From Bacillus sp. M6-12 (lineage in GTDB: Bacteria > Bacillota > Bacilli > Bacillales > DSM-1321), in assembly GCF_002860285.1 (NCBI RefSeq), contig NZ_PGVF01000027.1, positions 124,001-188,000 of the forward strand: a DNA stretch of 64,000 nucleotides. Direction: 5' to 3'. Positions within the stretch are counted from its first letter, which is position 1. Each line of letters opens with the position of its first letter. Shown piece by piece: positions 56,025-64,000 of this stretch. The position numbers and the translations under genes are program-made. The notes under the pieces were generated by a model. The model saw only the letters and a list, made by a program, of their open reading frames with translations, was not told the origin of the DNA and searched no databases.

Positions 56025-57020
56025 ATGGCCGAAAATCGTCATAAAGCATTGGGACTCAGTGATGAGACCGTATTGGAAATGTATGAAACGATGCTGATGT
56101 CACGCCGGGTTGATGAGCGGATGTGGCTGCTGAACCGTTCAGGTAAAATACCATTTGTTATTTCATGCCAGGGCCAGGAGGCTGCACAGGTTGGAGCAGC
56201 GTTTGGGCTTGATCGTGAGAAGGACTACGTATTACCTTACTATCGCGATGTTGGAGTCGTTCTGACTTTTGGAATGACTGCTCGGGATCTTATGTTATCC
56301 GGCTTTGCAAAAGCGGAGGATCCTAACTCAGGAGGCCGCCAAATGCCAGGTCACTTTGGTCAGAAGAAGAACAGAATCGTAACTGGTTCTTCTCCGGTAA
56401 CAACCCAGGTTCCCCATGCAGTAGGTGTTGCCCTTGCCGGCAAGATGGAAGGTAAAGATCTTGTCACATTCGTAACGTTTGGAGAAGGTTCCTCAAACCA
56501 GGGAGACTTCCATGAAGGGGCTAATTTTGCCGGAGTTCATAAGCTGCCAGTTATCTTTATGTGTGAAAACAATAAATATGCTATTTCAGTGCCAATTGAA
56601 AAACAGCTTGCTTGCGAAAATGTATCAGACAGGGCGATTGGCTATGGTATGCCTGGAATCACAGTTGATGGGAATGATCCACTGGAGGTTTATGCTGCCG
56701 TTAAGGAAGCGGCAGACCGGGGAAGGCGCGGCGAGGGCCCGACGCTGATCGAGGCAGTTTCCTACCGTCTGACTCCTCACTCAAGCGATGATGATGACCG
56801 CAGCTACCGTGCGCCGGATGAAGTTGCTGAAGCAAAGACAAAGGATCCTATTATTACATTCGGAGCTTATTTAAAAGAGACCGGCGTAATGGATGATGAC
56901 ATTGAAAAAGCAATACATGATAAAGTTATGAAAATTGTAAACGAAGCAACGGATTACGCCGAGAATGCACCATATGCAGACGGCGAAAGTGCAATGAAAT
57001 ATGTTTATGAAGAGAAGTAA
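56025..57020 (+). CDS. bkdAA: Branched-chain 2-oxoacid dehydrogenase E1 alpha
   Basis: 331 residues, thiamine-diphosphate E1 alpha. FAKAEDPNSGGRQMPGHFG near residue 100, ThDP motif FGEGSSNQGDFHEGANFAGVHKLPVIFMCENN near residues 152-183, and the phosphorylation-loop-like YRLTPHSSDDDDRSYR near residue 247. AAGGAGG precedes the ATG. Decarboxylates keto acids of Val, Ile and Leu together with BkdAB. Confidence 0.95.
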   Translation: MAENRHKALGLSDETVLEMYETMLMSRRVDERMWLLNRSGKIPFVISCQGQEAAQVGAAFGLDREKDYVLPYYRDVGVVLTFGMTARDLMLSGFAKAEDPNSGGRQMPGHFGQKKNRIVTGSSPVTTQVPHAVGVALAGKMEGKDLVTFVTFGEGSSNQGDFHEGANFAGVHKLPVIFMCENNKYAISVPIEKQLACENVSDRAIGYGMPGITVDGNDPLEVYAAVKEAADRGRRGEGPTLIEAVSYRLTPHSSDDDDRSYRAPDEVAEAKTKDPIITFGAYLKETGVMDDDIEKAIHDKVMKIVNEATDYAENAPYADGESAMKYVYEEK

Positions 57021-57032
57021 GGGGGAATTCAG

Positions 57033-58016
57033 ATGCCGGTAATTTCGTATATTGATGCTGTAACGATGGCTATGCGCGAAGAAATGGAAAGAGATTCCCG
57101 AGTATTTGTAGTCGGAGAAGATGTTGGAAAAAAGGGCGGCGTTTTTAAAGCAACCCAAGGTCTTTATGATCAGTTTGGCGAACAGCGGGTGATTGACGCC
57201 CCTCTGGCTGAATCAGCTATAGCCGGTGTCGGGATTGGTGCTGCCATGTATGGGATGAGGCCGATTGCTGAAATGCAGTTCGCTGATTTTATCATGCCTG
57301 CAGTAAACCAGATTATTTCAGAAGCTGCCAGGGTCCGTTACCGGTCAAACAATGATTGGACCTGCCCGATTGTTATCCGTGCTCCATATGGCGGCGGCAT
57401 CCATGGTGCTTTATACCATTCCCAATCTGTAGAGGCTGTATTTGCCAATCAGCCTGGCTTGAAAATTGTAATGCCTTCCACTCCTTATGATGTAAAAGGG
57501 CTGCTGAAAGCTGCCATTCGTGATGAGGACCCAGTACTTTTCTTTGAACATAAACGTGCATATCGTTTAATTAAGGGTGAGGTACCTGCAGATGACTATG
57601 TCCTTCCTATAGGAAAAGCAGACGTGAAGCGGGAAGGCGAGGATATTACTGTTATTACATATGGCCTTTGTGTCCATTTTGCTCTTCAGGCTGCCGAAAA
57701 GCTTGCAAGTGATGGCATTTCTGTCCATATTCTTGATTTACGTACTGTATATCCGCTGGACAAAGAGTCGATCATGGAAGCAGCATCTAAGACAGGGAAG
57801 GTACTCCTGATCACGGAGGATAACAAGGAAGGCAGCATTATCAGTGAGGTTTCAGCTATCATTGCCGAAAACTGCCTTTTTGACCTTGACGCTCCAATCA
57901 TGCGACTTGCCGGTCCAGATGTGCCTGCAATGCCTTATGCACCGACAATGGAAAAATATTTTATGGTCAATCCAGATAAAGTTGAAAAAGCGATGCGCGA
58001 GCTGGCTGAGTATTAG
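57033..58016 (+). CDS. bkdAB: Branched-chain 2-oxoacid dehydrogenase E1 beta
   Basis: 327-residue transketolase-like E1 beta: SYIDAVTMAMREEMERDSRVFVVGEDVGKKGGVFKAT at the start, FADFIMPAVNQIISEAARVRYRSNN near residue 85, and a C-terminal transketolase domain (ILDLRTVYPLDKESIMEAASKTGKVLLITEDN). Follows bkdAA by 12 bases. Confidence 0.95.
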   Translation: MPVISYIDAVTMAMREEMERDSRVFVVGEDVGKKGGVFKATQGLYDQFGEQRVIDAPLAESAIAGVGIGAAMYGMRPIAEMQFADFIMPAVNQIISEAARVRYRSNNDWTCPIVIRAPYGGGIHGALYHSQSVEAVFANQPGLKIVMPSTPYDVKGLLKAAIRDEDPVLFFEHKRAYRLIKGEVPADDYVLPIGKADVKREGEDITVITYGLCVHFALQAAEKLASDGISVHILDLRTVYPLDKESIMEAASKTGKVLLITEDNKEGSIISEVSAIIAENCLFDLDAPIMRLAGPDVPAMPYAPTMEKYFMVNPDKVEKAMRELAEY

Positions 58017-58046
58017 GCCCAGCATCGGCAAAAGGAGGTTTAGGCT

Positions 58047-59369
58047 TTGGCAATCGAACAAATGAAAATGCCCCAGCTAGGGGAAAGTGTTACAGAAGGA
58101 ACCATCAGTAAATGGCTTGTCTCCCCTGGGGACCATGTAAATAAATATGATCCAATCGCAGAAGTAATGACTGATAAAGTAAACGCAGAGGTCCCATCTT
58201 CTTTTACGGGAATCATTAAAGAATTAGTGGCTAGTGAAGGTGAAACGCTGGCAGTTGGAGAGGTTATCTGTGTGATTGAGGTATCCGGCGGAACTGCTGA
58301 GGGTACTGGAAGCAAAGAGACTATTGCTGTACAAGAAACAGTAAAAGAAATCACTCCGGATCCTGCTGCCCAGGCAGTTTCAGGTACAGAGTTCGGTAAA
58401 GTCCGTTACTCTCCTGCAGTACTTAAAATTTCCCAAGAGCACGGAATTGACCTGACTCAGATTAGCGGGACTGGAAAAGAAGGCAGGATCACTCGTAAAG
58501 ACCTGTTAAATGTAATTGAGTCTGGAAACATACCGAAACCAGGAATGGCCGCATCATCAATTTTACAGGCTGCTGCACCTCAAGAGCAAAAACAAGAACA
58601 AGTTAGGCAGCCGTCTGCTTCGGCAGATGACGTAAAGAAACCGGAAACTGCCCCTGTTCAGCCGTCTGCGGGTGACATTGAAATCCCTGTCTCTGCAGTC
58701 CGTAAGGCAATTGCTGCCAATATGCTTCGCAGCAAGCATGAAGCACCGCATGCCTGGACAATGATTGAAGTGGATGCTACAAACCTGGTCGCATACCGTG
58801 ATTCCTTAAAAAAGGAATTTAAACAAAAAGAAGGTTATAACCTTACTTATTTCGCTTTCTTTGTAAAGGCAGTCGCACAGGCATTAAAAGAATTCCCGCA
58901 GATCAATTCCATGTGGGCAGGGGATAAAATTATTCAGAAGAAGGATATAAATATCTCTATTGCTGTTGCCACAGAAGATGCCTTATTCGTGCCAGTAATC
59001 AAGAATGCGGATGAGAAAACAATTAAAGGAATCGCCCGGGAAATTAACGAACTTGCTTCTAAGGTGAGAAGCGGAAAACTAAAATCCGACGAAATGCAGG
59101 GCGGAACATTTACAGTAAACAATACAGGTTCATTCGGCTCTGTGCAGTCTATGGGTATCATAAACTATCCGCAGGCAGCGATTCTGCAAGTTGAGTCAAT
59201 CGTGAAGCGGCCTGTAATTATAAATGGAATGATCGCAGTCAGGGATATGGTTAATTTATGCATGTCATTGGATCACCGGGTATTGGATGGTCTGGTTTGC
59301 GGACGTTTCCTCGCTAGGATAAAAGAGATTATTGAGGGTATGTCTAAAGATAATACCTCGATCTATTAA
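58047..59369 (+). CDS. bkdB: Lipoamide acyltransferase E2 of the Bkd complex
   Basis: 440 residues: N-terminal lipoyl domain with the target Lys in VMTDKVNAEVPS (near residue 44), a linker, the E3/E1-binding domain (SPAVLKISQEHGIDLTQISGTGKEGRITRKDLL, about 122-155), a Gln/Pro-rich linker, and the catalytic domain with MSLDHRVLDGLVCGRFL near the end. Its lipoyl group depends on LipM, also in this window. TTG start with GGAGG 9 bases upstream. Confidence 0.95.
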   Translation: MAIEQMKMPQLGESVTEGTISKWLVSPGDHVNKYDPIAEVMTDKVNAEVPSSFTGIIKELVASEGETLAVGEVICVIEVSGGTAEGTGSKETIAVQETVKEITPDPAAQAVSGTEFGKVRYSPAVLKISQEHGIDLTQISGTGKEGRITRKDLLNVIESGNIPKPGMAASSILQAAAPQEQKQEQVRQPSASADDVKKPETAPVQPSAGDIEIPVSAVRKAIAANMLRSKHEAPHAWTMIEVDATNLVAYRDSLKKEFKQKEGYNLTYFAFFVKAVAQALKEFPQINSMWAGDKIIQKKDINISIAVATEDALFVPVIKNADEKTIKGIAREINELASKVRSGKLKSDEMQGGTFTVNNTGSFGSVQSMGIINYPQAAILQVESIVKRPVIINGMIAVRDMVNLCMSLDHRVLDGLVCGRFLARIKEIIEGMSKDNTSIY

Positions 59370-59458
59370 AGAGTATGGCACAAAAAAAAAGGGAAACGAG
59401 GGCATTAAGCAACTTTTTGTAATGACATTCGTTTCTGCCGATAAATGAATTATTTTAT

Positions 59459-59505
59459 GGATAATCCACCATTAGCGGAACTGGCTCAAGGGTGGATTAT
59501 TTTTT
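59459..59505 (+). terminator. Terminator of the bkd operon
   Basis: Perfect stem ATAATCCACC (59461-59470) / GGTGGATTAT (59491-59500) with a 20-base loop and TTTTT tail. It separates bkdB from mutA, which thus probably has its own promoter. Confidence 0.85.
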
Positions 59506-59646
59506 CTTTGGAAAAGGGATGGACTCTAAGCATTTTGTTTGGCATAAGAAAAATGATGCGTAAAAAATTAGGAATTTGTATCGTTTCACTTCGCTCACGC
59601 CGCATTTATTGTGTTCGCAGGGGGTCACTTCTTATTTCTATTTCGG

Positions 59647-59668
59647 AGAAAACACGTGATTGTTTTCT
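59647..59668 (+). promoter_or_regulatory. Palindrome upstream of mutA, candidate operator
   Basis: AGAAAACA and TGTTTTCT are perfect arms around CGTGAT. No T tail follows, so it is not a terminator. It lies in the 340 bases between the bkd terminator and mutA, where I see no gene, no B12 riboswitch box and no convincing promoter hexamers. Confidence 0.4.
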
Positions 59669-59844
59669 GCGCTTAAGAAAAGACAGTTCTGCATTGCAGG
59701 AAACTCGGCTATTCAATAGAATATAAGTAACAATGAAAAGCAGGAGGGGGGAAGCTTTCTAATAGAATACTGAGCGAGCGTTTGATCTGCCTTTTTTTTG
59801 GCAAAGGAAATGTTGTAGCCAGTATAAAAGAAAGCGATTACAAA

Positions 59845-61833
59845 ATGGAGGAAGTAAAAAATTCAGCTTTTCCGGTTCCTTCCTACGAGGAATGGAAAGA
59901 GCTGGCAGAAGCCAGTCTGAAAGGTAAAAGTTTTGATAGCTTAATTACCCGTACATATGAAGAAATCGATCTCCAGCCTATTTATACTGCTGAGAGTTTA
60001 AAAGCATCTGGCAAACATGAGGAATTTCCCGGAGTTTTTCCGTTCACCCGAGGCATAAATCATACCGGATATAAGGAAATACCTTGGCAGGTGTGCCAGT
60101 TTGTTTCTGGAAAAACCTCTGAACAGATTAATGAAAATATGAAAAAGTCATTTTTACGGGGGCAAGATGCCATTGCTGTGGATGCTGCTGCGTTGCTGGA
60201 ATTGGATGCAGCTTCTTTAGCGGTGGTATTAAACGGCATTAATACAGAAGATACTCCATTTTATTTAGATCTTCAAGGCTGCCAGCTGCCATTTCTAGCT
60301 ATTCTTCAAGACTATTGCAGTACGTTCGGAATAAATTCTGCCAGCCTTTCCGGGGTAATTGCAGAGGACCCTATTTCTGAATGGAGCCAAGAAGGAAAAA
60401 TCCCCGCTGATATTGAAGGATATTTTACCCGATGGTTTGAAGGACTTAAGAAGGCAAAAGAAGTGTTTCCTCAAATGAAAACTTTGCTTGTTAAAGGTTC
60501 CGCTTTTCATAATGGTGGTGCAACTGCTGTCCAGGAACTCGCTTACGCTCTTGCAGCTGCTGTCCAATACTTGCAGGAAGGCTTGAAGAATGGCCTTGAC
60601 CCAGGGATAATTGCTGAAAAAATAGTCTTTTCATTTGGCATTGATTCAAATTACTTTATGAATATTGCTAAGATAAGAGCTGCGAGAAGGCTTTGGGCGT
60701 ACCTTGCTGACGCTTATGAGGCTTCCAGGGAATCATTTAAAATGCATATTCATGCCGAAACCTCAAGCTTGACTGAAACCATATATGATCAGCATGTAAA
60801 TATATTACGTTCTGCCAATCAGGCTTTTGCGGCTGTGGTTGGCGGTGTGCAATATTTAACTGTCCGCCCTTTTGATGCGGCTGCTGGTGCAGAAGAGGAA
60901 TTAGCAGCACGGCTAGCAGGGAACGTCCAGCTAATATTGAAGGAAGAAACTCTTATTACTGCAGTAGCGGACCCTGCTGGAGGCTCGTGGTATGTGGAAG
61001 CGTTAACTGACGAGCTTACAGAAAAAGCATGGGACAAATTTTTACAGATTGACCAGGAGGGCGGAATCCTTCAGCTTCTCAAGGTAGGTTTCATCCAGGA
61101 GGAGATACGTGAGGTATTCAGCAGAAAACAGCAAGATGCCGCAACAAGGAAAACTAGTATTGTCGGTACAAACGTTTATGCTAATAATGCTGAGGAGAAA
61201 ATATTGTCTCAACAGAAGAAGCTCCCGCCAACAGGAACAGCGGCTGCAGCAAGTTCAATGCCTGATTGGGATCAATTGATTGAAGTATTTTCATCTGCAC
61301 CACTTCAAGATTATAGAAGTATAATAGAACAAGTATTTCCAGCAGAACGTATTCAGCAACTTAAGGCGGTCAGAATTTCCTCCCAATACGAATTTGTACG
61401 CATCCGCTTGGAAATGTACAAACAATCACATGGACAGCGGCTTCAGGTTGGTCTGATTAACCTAAAGGATATTAAATCCTTTAAACCGAGAGCAGATTTT
61501 ATTAGCGGGTTCTTTGCTTCAGGAGGAATCGAAGTGATCCAAAGCGAAGGCTGCCAATCAATACATGAAGTAGAACAATTTGTTGAAAACTCAGGGATCA
61601 GCCACTATTGCCTATGCGGAAGCGATACGGATTATTGGGAATTCGCGGAAGAAATAGTTTCAAAATTAACACAGCGTTTCGGCACTTTAGAATTGTATCT
61701 GGCAGGAAAGCAGCCAGAGGAGCAGGCGAATAAGCTCCGAGAGGCTGGGCTTAATGACTTCATCCATGCTAGAACAAATGCCATCACTTTTCTGGAGAAA
61801 ATGCTGCAATCTGAAGGGGTGAAAGGACTGTGA
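59845..61833 (+). CDS. mutA: Methylmalonyl-CoA mutase small (beta) subunit
   Basis: 662 residues from ATG 59845. TIM-barrel mutase domain ([37 protein letters not shown] opening; [20 protein letters not shown] near residue 395) and a C-terminal Rossmann-like domain that lacks the cobalamin-binding DxHxxG, as expected for the non-catalytic subunit. ATG 59845 fits the family start but has no good ribosome site; an in-frame TTG at 59782 adds 21 unlikely residues. A perfect AGGAGG at 59743 has no start codon at working distance. Its stop overlaps the GTG of mutB. Confidence 0.88.
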   Translation: MEEVKNSAFPVPSYEEWKELAEASLKGKSFDSLITRTYEEIDLQPIYTAESLKASGKHEEFPGVFPFTRGINHTGYKEIPWQVCQFVSGKTSEQINENMKKSFLRGQDAIAVDAAALLELDAASLAVVLNGINTEDTPFYLDLQGCQLPFLAILQDYCSTFGINSASLSGVIAEDPISEWSQEGKIPADIEGYFTRWFEGLKKAKEVFPQMKTLLVKGSAFHNGGATAVQELAYALAAAVQYLQEGLKNGLDPGIIAEKIVFSFGIDSNYFMNIAKIRAARRLWAYLADAYEASRESFKMHIHAETSSLTETIYDQHVNILRSANQAFAAVVGGVQYLTVRPFDAAAGAEEELAARLAGNVQLILKEETLITAVADPAGGSWYVEALTDELTEKAWDKFLQIDQEGGILQLLKVGFIQEEIREVFSRKQQDAATRKTSIVGTNVYANNAEEKILSQQKKLPPTGTAAAASSMPDWDQLIEVFSSAPLQDYRSIIEQVFPAERIQQLKAVRISSQYEFVRIRLEMYKQSHGQRLQVGLINLKDIKSFKPRADFISGFFASGGIEVIQSEGCQSIHEVEQFVENSGISHYCLCGSDTDYWEFAEEIVSKLTQRFGTLELYLAGKQPEEQANKLREAGLNDFIHARTNAITFLEKMLQSEGVKGL

Positions 61834-64000
61834 AAAAACCTGATTTTCAAAAAATAAAGCCGAGTAAAGCAAAGCCGGTAACTCAAGAAGAATGGAAGCA
61901 GCAGGCCGAACAGGCAGCTGCAGCCAAAATCGAAGATCTTTTATATGAAACAAATGAAAATATCAGCCTGAAACCTGTATATACCCATGCAGATGGCAGC
62001 CATGAACATAATCAAGGGCTGCCAGGCATAGCTCCATTTACAAGGGGACCTTATCCGGCTATGTATGTAAACCGTCCCTGGACAGTAAGGCAATATGCGG
62101 GATTCTCTACAGCTGAGGAATCAAACGCCTTTTACCGCAGAAATCTTGCAATGGGGCAGAAGGGTCTATCAGTTGCCTTTGACCTTGCAACTCATCGGGG
62201 CTATGATTCAGACCATCCCCGTGTGGTTGGTGATGTTGGGAAAGCGGGAGTGGCCATCGATTCGATCCTGGATATGAAGCGGCTTTTTCAGGATATTCCC
62301 CTTGATAAAATGTCTGTATCAATGACGATGAACGGGGCAGTGCTTCCAATCATGGCCTTCTTTATCGTCACAGCAGAAGAACAGGGGGTAACCCAGGATC
62401 AGCTTTCAGGAACTATCCAAAATGATATATTAAAAGAATACATGGTTAGAAACACTTATATTTATCCGCCAGACATGTCGATGAAAATCATTGCGGATAT
62501 CTTTGAATATACTTCGAAATATATGCCTAAATTTAATAGCATCAGTATTTCGGGTTATCATATGCAGGAAGCAGGGGCCCCAGCAGATATCGAATTGGCT
62601 TATACACTGGCTGATGGTGTTGAATATGTCCGGACTGGATTGAAGGCCGGCATAGATGTTGACAAGTTTGCTCCGCGATTGTCGTTTTTCTGGGCAGTTG
62701 GGATGAATTATTTTATGGAAGTAGCTAAAATGAGGGCCGGACGCTTTCTTTGGTCAAAACTAATGAAACAATTTGAACCGAAGAGCACGAAATCCATGGC
62801 TTTAAGAACTCATTCCCAGACTTCCGGGTGGAGCCTTTCAGAGCAGGATCCTTTTAATAATGTTGTCAGGACTCTGCTGGAGGCTCATGCGGCAGCGCTG
62901 GGGCATACTCAGTCGCTGCATACGAATGCGCTTGATGAAGCAATCGCTCTGCCAACGGATTTTTCGGCAAGGATTGCAAGAAACACTCAGCTTTATCTTC
63001 AGGAGGAAACGAATATCACCAAGGTGATCGACCCTTGGGGCGGTTCTTACTATGTGGAGGCACTTACAAATGAATTAATTAATCGCGCCTGGACTCACAT
63101 CGAGGAAATTGAAGGTCTCGGAGGTATGGCAAAGGCAATTGAGACAGGTCTTCCTAAAATGCGGATCGAAGAAGCTGCAGCTAAACGCCAGGCCCAAATT
63201 GATTCAGGCAGCGAGACGATTGTTGGTGTGAACAAATACCGGCTAGAAAAGGAAGATCCGATTGAGATTCTGGAAATAGATAATTCTGCTGTCCGGGAGA
63301 GCCAGCTCAATAAGCTGAAGGAATTAAAAGCTGGCCGTGATCCACAAAGGGTAACGGAAGCTTTGGAGGCCATAACTGCCTCGGCCACAACCGGTGAGGG
63401 GAACCTGCTGGAGCTTGCTGTCAATGCGGCTAGGGCGAGGGCAACACTCGGGGAAATATCAGATGCTGTTGAAAAAGCGGCAGGCCGCCATAAAGCAACC
63501 ATTCGTTCCATTAGCGGAGTTTACAGTTCTTCTTACACAGAAACGGCAGAAATAGATGAAGTGAAAAAAATGGCGGAAGAATTTCTTGAAAATGAAGGCC
63601 GCCGTCCAAGGATTCTGATGGCGAAAATGGGGCAGGACGGCCATGACAGAGGAGCTAAGGTTGTATCTACTGCCTATGCCGATTTGGGCTTTGACGTCGA
63701 TATCGGTCCTCTGTTCCAGACACCGGAAGAAACGGCACGCCAGGCAGTGGAAAATGATGTCCATGTTGTCGGAATGAGTTCGCTTGCGGGAGGCCATAAA
63801 ACTTTGCTGCCGCAGCTCATTGAAGAACTGCGCAAGCTGGGCCGCGAGGATATAGCAGTCATTGTGGGCGGTGTCGTTCCGGTTCAGGATTATGAATATC
63901 TGATCAGCAATGGGGCGGCTGCTATTTTTGGCCCTGGAACAGTCATTCCAAAATCCGCTAAAATTATCATTAAAGAAATCTATAAGCGCCTTGGATATGA
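61830..64000 (+). CDS. mutB: Methylmalonyl-CoA mutase large (alpha) subunit, 3' end beyond window
   Basis: GTG 61830 overlaps the mutA stop (GTGA). 723 codons are visible with no stop; the family is about 715-735 long, so only a few residues are missing. N-terminal substrate domain with [26 protein letters not shown] and [42 protein letters not shown] near residue 205, [13 protein letters not shown] near residue 402, and the cobalamin domain [13 protein letters not shown] (axial His), [10 protein letters not shown] and GGVVPVQDY. Isomerises (R)-methylmalonyl-CoA to succinyl-CoA, using propionyl units from Bkd-driven Val/Ile breakdown. Confidence 0.96.
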   Translation, partial: MKKPDFQKIKPSKAKPVTQEEWKQQAEQAAAAKIEDLLYETNENISLKPVYTHADGSHEHNQGLPGIAPFTRGPYPAMYVNRPWTVRQYAGFSTAEESNAFYRRNLAMGQKGLSVAFDLATHRGYDSDHPRVVGDVGKAGVAIDSILDMKRLFQDIPLDKMSVSMTMNGAVLPIMAFFIVTAEEQGVTQDQLSGTIQNDILKEYMVRNTYIYPPDMSMKIIADIFEYTSKYMPKFNSISISGYHMQEAGAPADIELAYTLADGVEYVRTGLKAGIDVDKFAPRLSFFWAVGMNYFMEVAKMRAGRFLWSKLMKQFEPKSTKSMALRTHSQTSGWSLSEQDPFNNVVRTLLEAHAAALGHTQSLHTNALDEAIALPTDFSARIARNTQLYLQEETNITKVIDPWGGSYYVEALTNELINRAWTHIEEIEGLGGMAKAIETGLPKMRIEEAAAKRQAQIDSGSETIVGVNKYRLEKEDPIEILEIDNSAVRESQLNKLKELKAGRDPQRVTEALEAITASATTGEGNLLELAVNAARARATLGEISDAVEKAAGRHKATIRSISGVYSSSYTETAEIDEVKKMAEEFLENEGRRPRILMAKMGQDGHDRGAKVVSTAYADLGFDVDIGPLFQTPEETARQAVENDVHVVGMSSLAGGHKTLLPQLIEELRKLGREDIAVIVGGVVPVQDYEYLISNGAAAIFGPGTVIPKSAKIIIKEIYKRLGY

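Noticed and set aside
59445-59726. 93-codon plus-strand open frame between bkdB and mutA
   Set aside because: It starts before and runs through the perfect bkd terminator, has no ribosome site and reads as arbitrary basic/hydrophobic sequence.
59506-59844. Possible cobalamin riboswitch before mutA
   Set aside because: No B12 box was found; CAGGGGGTCA near 59619 is too poor a match.

Overview
The window is a contiguous piece of chromosome from an endospore-forming Bacillaceae bacterium, related to but distinct from Bacillus subtilis. Gene content and order from yqhL to the bkd operon follow the B. subtilis yqh-yqi region: yqhL, lipM, yqhP, yqhQ, yqhR, aroQ, yqhT, efp, spoIIIAA-AH, accBC, yqhY, nusB, folD, xseAB, ispA, dxs, yqxC, ahrC, recN, spoIVB, spo0A, yqiK, yqzF, bkdR, ptb, bcd, buk, lpdV, bkdAA, bkdAB, bkdB. 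Lineage-specific genes are set into this backbone: nrdJ, an MFS transporter, splB, a chemotaxis receptor, a FapA-like gene and mutAB.

Region 1 (1-10550) is accessory and catabolic. A 5'-truncated PaaK-type CoA ligase is followed by two HyuA-like ASKHA proteins separated by a small double-CxxC protein, then a HyuB-like protein and a ~34 kDa protein. Subunit sizes and order match acetophenone carboxylase (ApcABCDE) plus its benzoylacetate-CoA ligase. A GAF-GAF-PucR-type regulator follows. The cluster probably carboxylates a ketone using ATP and activates the beta-keto acid to a CoA thioester. It ends at terminators next to a decayed GNAT acetyltransferase gene, which looks like an island edge.

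Region 2 (10860-22780) carries housekeeping and stress genes: rhodanese YqhL, octanoyltransferase LipM, a B12-dependent ribonucleotide reductase behind tandem NrdR boxes, an MFS transporter, spore photoproduct lyase, YqhP/Q/R, 3-dehydroquinase, a Xaa-Pro peptidase and EF-P.

Region 3 (22780-44900) has the sigma-E-type spoIIIA operon (feeding-tube ATPase and channel), an MCP, biotin carboxyl carrier/carboxylase, one-carbon, isoprenoid and DNA-repair genes, and the sporulation genes spoIVB and spo0A. The spo0A promoter region has sigma-H and 0A-box signals.

Region 4 (44900-64000) has a FapA/DUF342 protein behind a structured leader, YqiK, the C-terminal relic of a deleted MCP gene, YqzF, and the sigma-54-dependent bkd branched-chain keto-acid operon under BkdR. 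Methylmalonyl-CoA mutase subunits follow (MutB runs off the right edge). Bkd yields propionyl-CoA from valine and isoleucine, and mutase can take the derived methylmalonyl-CoA to succinyl-CoA, so the adjacency is metabolically sensible.

Three copies of a structured intergenic repeat were found, one before xseA and two splitting the bkd operon. No tRNA, rRNA, CRISPR array or intact insertion sequence was seen. All calls are by reading; no database search was run.
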